Shown one piece after another: positions 14,886 to 17,415 of a stretch of 17,415 bases of DNA (within the stretch, counting starts at the first letter, position 1; the number at the start of each line of letters is the position of its first letter). The position numbers were made by a program, and so were the translations under genes. The stretch covers positions 1 to 17,415 of the forward strand of contig PSRN01000040.1 in the NCBI GenBank assembly GCA_003176075.1, in the 5' to 3' direction. The DNA comes from Bdellovibrio sp. (lineage in GTDB: Bacteria; Bdellovibrionota; Bdellovibrionia; Bdellovibrionales; Bdellovibrionaceae). Under the pieces are notes generated by a model that saw only the letters and a program-made list of their open reading frames with translations, was not told the DNA's origin and did no database searches.

Positions 14886-15029
14886 ATGTTGATGCCGCAT
14901 TTTAGAATCTTTCGAAGCAGGGTATCAAAGCCCCTGTTGGGTCGATCCATCGACTATGAACTGATCATCGCTTCGCTTTTGGGGGCCGGCTTGAAGCGGG
15001 CCTATCAGGCACGTCGATACGAGGACTGA
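14886..15029 (+). CDS. Short reading frame or gene remnant
   Basis: 47 codons, MLMPHFRIFRSRVSKPLLGR to RAYQARRYED. It is basic with one short hydrophobic helix (LIIASLLGAGL) and has no clear ribosome site. Weakly supported; it could be the end of a broken gene. Confidence 0.25.
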   Translation: MLMPHFRIFRSRVSKPLLGRSIDYELIIASLLGAGLKRAYQARRYED

Positions 15030-15047
15030 GCAGTTTGGTTACTAGCG

Positions 15048-15074
15048 GTCAGTTTCAGAGATTTTGAAACTGAC
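15048..15074. repeat. Perfect 10-bp inverted repeat
   Basis: GTCAGTTTCA, seven-base loop, TGAAACTGAC. It lies 45 bases downstream of the RNase HI stop. It could be a transcription end or a processing hairpin, but no T run follows on either strand. Confidence 0.6.
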
Positions 15075-15076
15075 AG

Positions 15077-15110
15077 CCTGGTGCGTCCAGAAACAGGGCC
15101 TGGCACCAGG
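15077..15110. repeat. AAACAGGGCCTGGCA copy 2 within a CCTGGTGC/GCACCAGG stem
   Basis: CCTGGTGC (15077-15084) pairs with GCACCAGG (15103-15110). The intervening bases include AAACAGGGCCTGGCA, which is shared with the intergenic copy at 3725. Confidence 0.55.
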
Positions 15111-15115
15111 GCAGG

Positions 15116-15146
15116 GCTCTACTCGGCCTCTTTGATGGGTGTTTGC
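15116..15146 (+). repeat. 31-bp direct repeat, right copy (att-like)
   Basis: Identical to 13062-13092 and in the same orientation. It covers the last 28 bases of the RNase HI gene plus three beyond, the position expected for an attachment site at a gene's 3' end. Confidence 0.9.
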
Positions 15147-15877
15147 GGCGAAAGATTCCATGCTTGCAAGATGGATTTTTCATCGGCGGCGCTCATGGCC
15201 TTTTTGAACTTCGCGCCAGATCTCCCCTTGGTGGCCCGTTCACAAGAAGCCCAGGAGGGGTGCCGTCGCACCACTCCCGCGACGTAACTCAGGTATGAGT
15301 GAGCGGGTGCCTTCTCTTGCTTGGGTTTCATTTCCGGAAGCGGCTCTTCTTCCGGCAAGTCAAAGATCGCCACGGAGTATCCGACCAGGGGCCCGTCGTA
15401 CAGATTGACCCATTTTCCGCGAGTCATGGCGACGGCGATTTCGTCACAGCGCTCGTTGCCGGGCACTTGATTGTGTCCGCGGACAAATTTCCAATGCACG
15501 TTCTTCGCGCCTCGGGGGTCCACCGTGCGCTTGAGCTCCCGCCACAGATCTTTGTTGGCGACGGCTTCCCCTTCGGCGTTCACCCATCCTCGTTTCATCC
15601 AGCCGTAAATCCACTGCGTGATACCGCGAATAAGGTAAACCGAATCCGTGAATACATAAACCGGCCTGGGATCATCGCGAAGCCACTGCAGGGCCTTGAG
15701 GGCGCCGGTGATCTCCATTTGGTTGTTGGTCACGTTGTCGCCCCGGCCGCCCAGTTCCTTGATCCGGCCGTCCGGAAGAGCGACAATTGAACCCCATCCG
15801 CCGGGGCCGGGATTGCCCGAGCAGGCTCCATCAGAAAAGACGATCAAGCTGTTTTGCAAAATCTCACGGGTGAGCAT
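15119..15877 (-). CDS. rnhA: Ribonuclease HI with C-terminal extension
   Basis: Cuts the RNA strand of RNA-DNA hybrids, in R-loop and primer removal. ATG 15877 gives MLTREILQNSLIVFSDGACS, close to the usual RNase HI start; the frame is open to 15928, deep in the helicase gene. The metal-binding residues are all present: D16 (FSDGACSGNPGPGGWG), E55 (NNQMEITGAL), D78 (VFTDSVY) and D145 (GNERCDEIA), with H135 in VRGHNQVPGN. At 252 residues it is about 95 longer than the E. coli enzyme. The extra C-terminal part has YLSYVAGVVRRHPSWASCER and KGRSGAKFKKAMSAADE, which resembles the W-x-x-C...G-x-x-GAxxK pattern of viroplasmin-type hybrid-binding domains, here at the C-terminus. It overlaps the helicase gene by 14 bases, implying one transcript. 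The last 28 bases form one copy of a 31-bp repeat. Confidence 0.93.
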   Translation of the reverse strand: MLTREILQNSLIVFSDGACSGNPGPGGWGSIVALPDGRIKELGGRGDNVTNNQMEITGALKALQWLRDDPRPVYVFTDSVYLIRGITQWIYGWMKRGWVNAEGEAVANKDLWRELKRTVDPRGAKNVHWKFVRGHNQVPGNERCDEIAVAMTRGKWVNLYDGPLVGYSVAIFDLPEEEPLPEMKPKQEKAPAHSYLSYVAGVVRRHPSWASCERATKGRSGAKFKKAMSAADEKSILQAWNLSPQTPIKEAE

Positions 15878-17415
15878 CGCCGCGATTCTCGTCGAGCTGG
15901 GCATTTTTAGGAAGGAAATTTTCTTCATGAGCCTGGGCGGCGCCAGCTAAGTTCCACGAGGGCGCCCATCGCGAGGGCACCGGCTTTTCTTTCAGGAAAA
16001 TCGGCAGGAGTCGAATGAGCTGGTTTTTGGCAACCTGATTTGTGCGATAGAGCGCGTAGGCGTATGTTGCAAGTTGTGAGAAAGCCTCCTCGACACCTGT
16101 GGAGGTGCCGACTTTGCCTCTCCCTTGACCGGTCTTGTAATCAACAATCCAGGCTTGCCCTCTTTCATCAAAACCCCAAAGGTCTATCCGGCCGGAAAAA
16201 ATCTCTCCCGCGGGGCCGGCCTTGCCCGCCTCTTGGTGTTGCACGAGAAAAGACCATTCGACATATCCCTCTTTAATCAGCCGAAGCACATCGACTTCCG
16301 TTTCTTCTTTTAGACGATCTTGCAAACGAGACGCCACCGCGGAAAGAGTGGGGGCTTCGTTTGGAGATTCGTCGAGCGATTGGTATTTGATAAGTTCCAG
16401 GGTCCGATGAATGGCAATGCCTTGGTCGATGGAATGACGATCTCCGCGGTAGGTTTTTTTTCGACCGGCCAGTGTGGGCGGCACTATCCAAGTCGGTGCC
16501 GTTGGCACCTCCGCAGACGCCACGGGTAGGCAGAGAGCCTGGCTTTTCCCATCGCTGTCCCGGCTATCGCTGTCCCGGCTGGTGATCAGCTGAGGGGTTT
16601 TAACACCCGTGACGGCTTCACCGCCCACGCTCTCGGGATCGAGTTCCCGCCAAGGGTGGCGAACGGGAACGGACTCGGCATCGGTCGGCGGGGCGGGGGA
16701 GAGTTCTGGCGCGCGGTCGCGTTTCTCGACGTTTTCCAGATCGAGTGGTGCGAAACGATGGGCCCAGGAATTGCCAGCGACCTCGGACCAAATCAACGAA
16801 ACGCTGGCGCGCGCGCGAGTCAGGGCCACGTAAAGAAGCCGGTCACTTTCCTCGATTTCGCGGGATTTAAAAGTCTCAAGAATGCCCACGGCCCAGGGAC
16901 TGCAATCCAGAAGGCCAGTTTGCGGATTGCGGGCGCCGATGTCCCATTTTCCGGTGGATTCGTCAGCGACAAAGAGGGTTTTTCGGATCTTGAAGTTCAG
17001 GTCCGCGCCCGCATGAGGAAGGATCACATGGTCAAATTCCAACCCTTTGGAAGCGTGGATGGTCAAGAGATTCACCTTCGCTGGTTCAATGACCGGAGGG
17101 GCTTCGCCAATGCCTCCGTCCTCGCTGGTCTCGGTGGCGTCCAAGCCCGACAAGAAGCGCGAATAGGAAAATCCAGGCTGCCTTTCGCTCCAGCGAAGTT
17201 CGGTCACCATCTTCCAAAGATTCCCTTCGCGCCGCCCGGAAGGATCGAGATGGTGGCTCCAGTCCATCAGACCTCGCTCCAAAAGAAGATCCTCCCAAAC
17301 ACCCCCCAGGCTCTGCTCTTCGCAGTCGGAGAGAGCTTGCGCCAAACGCCGGCGGACCTCCTCGGGTTTGCCGCCGCCATCGGACTGACACTGCGGAGGT
17401 GCCGAAGCCACTTGT
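15864..17415 (-). CDS. AddA/RecB-like helicase-nuclease, 5' part beyond the window
   Basis: The frame runs off the right edge; the GTG at 17411 is not a credible start because helicase motifs I-IV are missing and the upstream codon is open. About 515 C-terminal residues are visible, numbered from that GTG. They contain UvrD-family motif V (LLTIHASKGLEFDHVILPHA, 115-134) and motif VI (RLLYVALTRAR, 191-201), then a long linker (about 225-320) and a PD-(D/E)XK nuclease with GIAIH (H335), EWSF (E385), SGRIDL (D410) and VDYKT (D424, K426). This layout is that of AddA/RecB, which resects double-strand ends for recombination. The linker is built largely of repeats: element A (SVGGEAVTG), a 15-bp duplication (SRDSD twice) and nested A+B (AEVPTAPTW). 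A further B copy lies at 17390-17415 and a doubtful one at 16097-16113. It is followed by, and overlaps, the RNase HI gene. Confidence 0.9.
   Translation of the reverse strand, partial: QVASAPPQCQSDGGGKPEEVRRRLAQALSDCEEQSLGGVWEDLLLERGLMDWSHHLDPSGRREGNLWKMVTELRWSERQPGFSYSRFLSGLDATETSEDGGIGEAPPVIEPAKVNLLTIHASKGLEFDHVILPHAGADLNFKIRKTLFVADESTGKWDIGARNPQTGLLDCSPWAVGILETFKSREIEESDRLLYVALTRARASVSLIWSEVAGNSWAHRFAPLDLENVEKRDRAPELSPAPPTDAESVPVRHPWRELDPESVGGEAVTGVKTPQLITSRDSDSRDSDGKSQALCLPVASAEVPTAPTWIVPPTLAGRKKTYRGDRHSIDQGIAIHRTLELIKYQSLDESPNEAPTLSAVASRLQDRLKEETEVDVLRLIKEGYVEWSFLVQHQEAGKAGPAGEIFSGRIDLWGFDERGQAWIVDYKTGQGRGKVGTSTGVEEAFSQLATYAYALYRTNQVAKNQLIRLLPIFLKEKPVPSRWAPSWNLAGAAQAHEENFLPKNAQLDENRGDAHP
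16097..16113 (+). repeat. Truncated B-like sequence (doubtful)
   Basis: CTGTGGAGGTGCCGACTT matches the ends of a B unit with the second palindrome arm missing. It lies in the nuclease domain, read antisense as KVGTSTG. It could be chance. Confidence 0.3.
16471..16531. repeat. Element B nested inside element A (copy A5)
   Basis: On the plus strand the left arm GTGTGGGCGGC (16472-16482) and right arm GCCACGGGT (16519-16527) are the two sides of an A element. Between them, instead of the usual GAAGCC loop, lies a minus-oriented B unit with GTGCC-AAC-GGCAC and CGACTTGG. It is read through in the helicase gene as LPVASAEVPTAPTWIVPPT. Confidence 0.75.
16551..16580 (-). repeat. Perfect 15-bp tandem duplication in the helicase linker
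   Basis: ATCGCTGTCCCGGCT occurs twice without a mismatch (16551-16565, 16566-16580), giving SRDSDSRDSD in the helicase-nuclease linker. The perfect identity suggests it is recent. Confidence 0.9.
16603..16632 (-). repeat. Element A, copy A4, in the helicase linker
   Basis: On the minus strand GTGGGCGGTGAAGCCGTCAC plus GGGTGTT, two base changes from the A2 core. It is read as ESVGGEAVTGV, the same frame as copy A3. Confidence 0.85.
17390..17415 (+). repeat. Element B copy at the right edge, in the helicase gene
   Basis: CTGCGGAGGTGCCGAAGCCA followed by CTTGT matches the B unit with a shortened second arm. It is antisense to the gene and encodes ASAPPQ just before the visible helicase region. 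Confidence 0.6.

Noticed and set aside
15048..15074. Intrinsic terminator of the RNase HI operon
   Set aside because: The stem is good, but no T run follows on the minus strand, so it is listed only as an inverted repeat.
13062..15146. Insertion sequence bounded by the 31-bp repeats
   Set aside because: The repeats are direct, not inverted, and no transposase is encoded between them; an att-type explanation fits better.
15299..15790. 163-codon plus-strand frame
   Set aside because: It is antisense to the RNase HI catalytic domain.

Overview
The window looks like a piece of chromosome from a Gram-negative, free-living or predatory bacterium of the deltaproteobacterial grade (Bdellovibrionota- or Myxococcota-like). 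This is inferred from a kinase with an HRDMSPQN catalytic loop, three UPF0164/PorV-FadL-like outer-membrane proteins, several exported Cys-containing or lipobox proteins, and a soluble hybrid histidine kinase. No rRNA, tRNA, CRISPR array, intact transposase or integrase was seen.

Layout. 1-952 (-): Ser/Thr protein kinase, cut by the left edge. 1021-1806 (+): dephospho-CoA kinase (coaE) with a 50-residue N-terminal pentapeptide-repeat extension. 1751-2467 (-): beta-barrel-type exported protein overlapping the coaE end. 2514-3680 (+): first PorV/FadL-like protein. 3999-5174 (+): exported helical protein. 5232-5957 (-): lipoprotein, divergent from the second PorV/FadL-like gene (6167-7255, +). 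7406-8326 (+): exported Cys-containing protein, tightly coupled to the third PorV/FadL-like gene (8334-9461, +). 9597-10535 (+): exported protein of unknown function. 10560-12317 (-): GAF-HisKA-HATPase-REC hybrid kinase. 12536-13081 (+): small exported protein. 13062-15146: about 2.1 kb bounded by a 31-bp direct repeat, holding a Cys-rich exported protein (13191-13871, -) and gene fragments. 15119-15877 (-): RNase HI with a C-terminal extension, overlapping the end of an AddA/RecB-like helicase-nuclease (15864 to the right edge, -).

The strongest unexplained signal is small-repeat invasion of genes. Two families of short palindromic elements (A, core GTGGGCGGCGAAGCCGCCAC; B, core GTGCCGAAGGCAC) occur in leaders and inside reading frames in different frames and orientations. 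At 16471-16531 a B copy sits in the centre of an A copy. In addition, 12- and 15-bp tandem duplications repeatedly extend proteins without breaking frame (coaE, the gene at 9597, the gene at 12536, the helicase linker, the stop region at 5163). This resembles in principle the Rickettsia palindromic elements, but I do not recognise these families.

The likely functional theme of 2.5-9.5 kb is cell-envelope assembly or outer-membrane transport: three barrel proteins of one family, two of them next to an exported Cys-containing partner. The right end (helicase-nuclease plus RNase H) is DNA repair and R-loop or replication maintenance.
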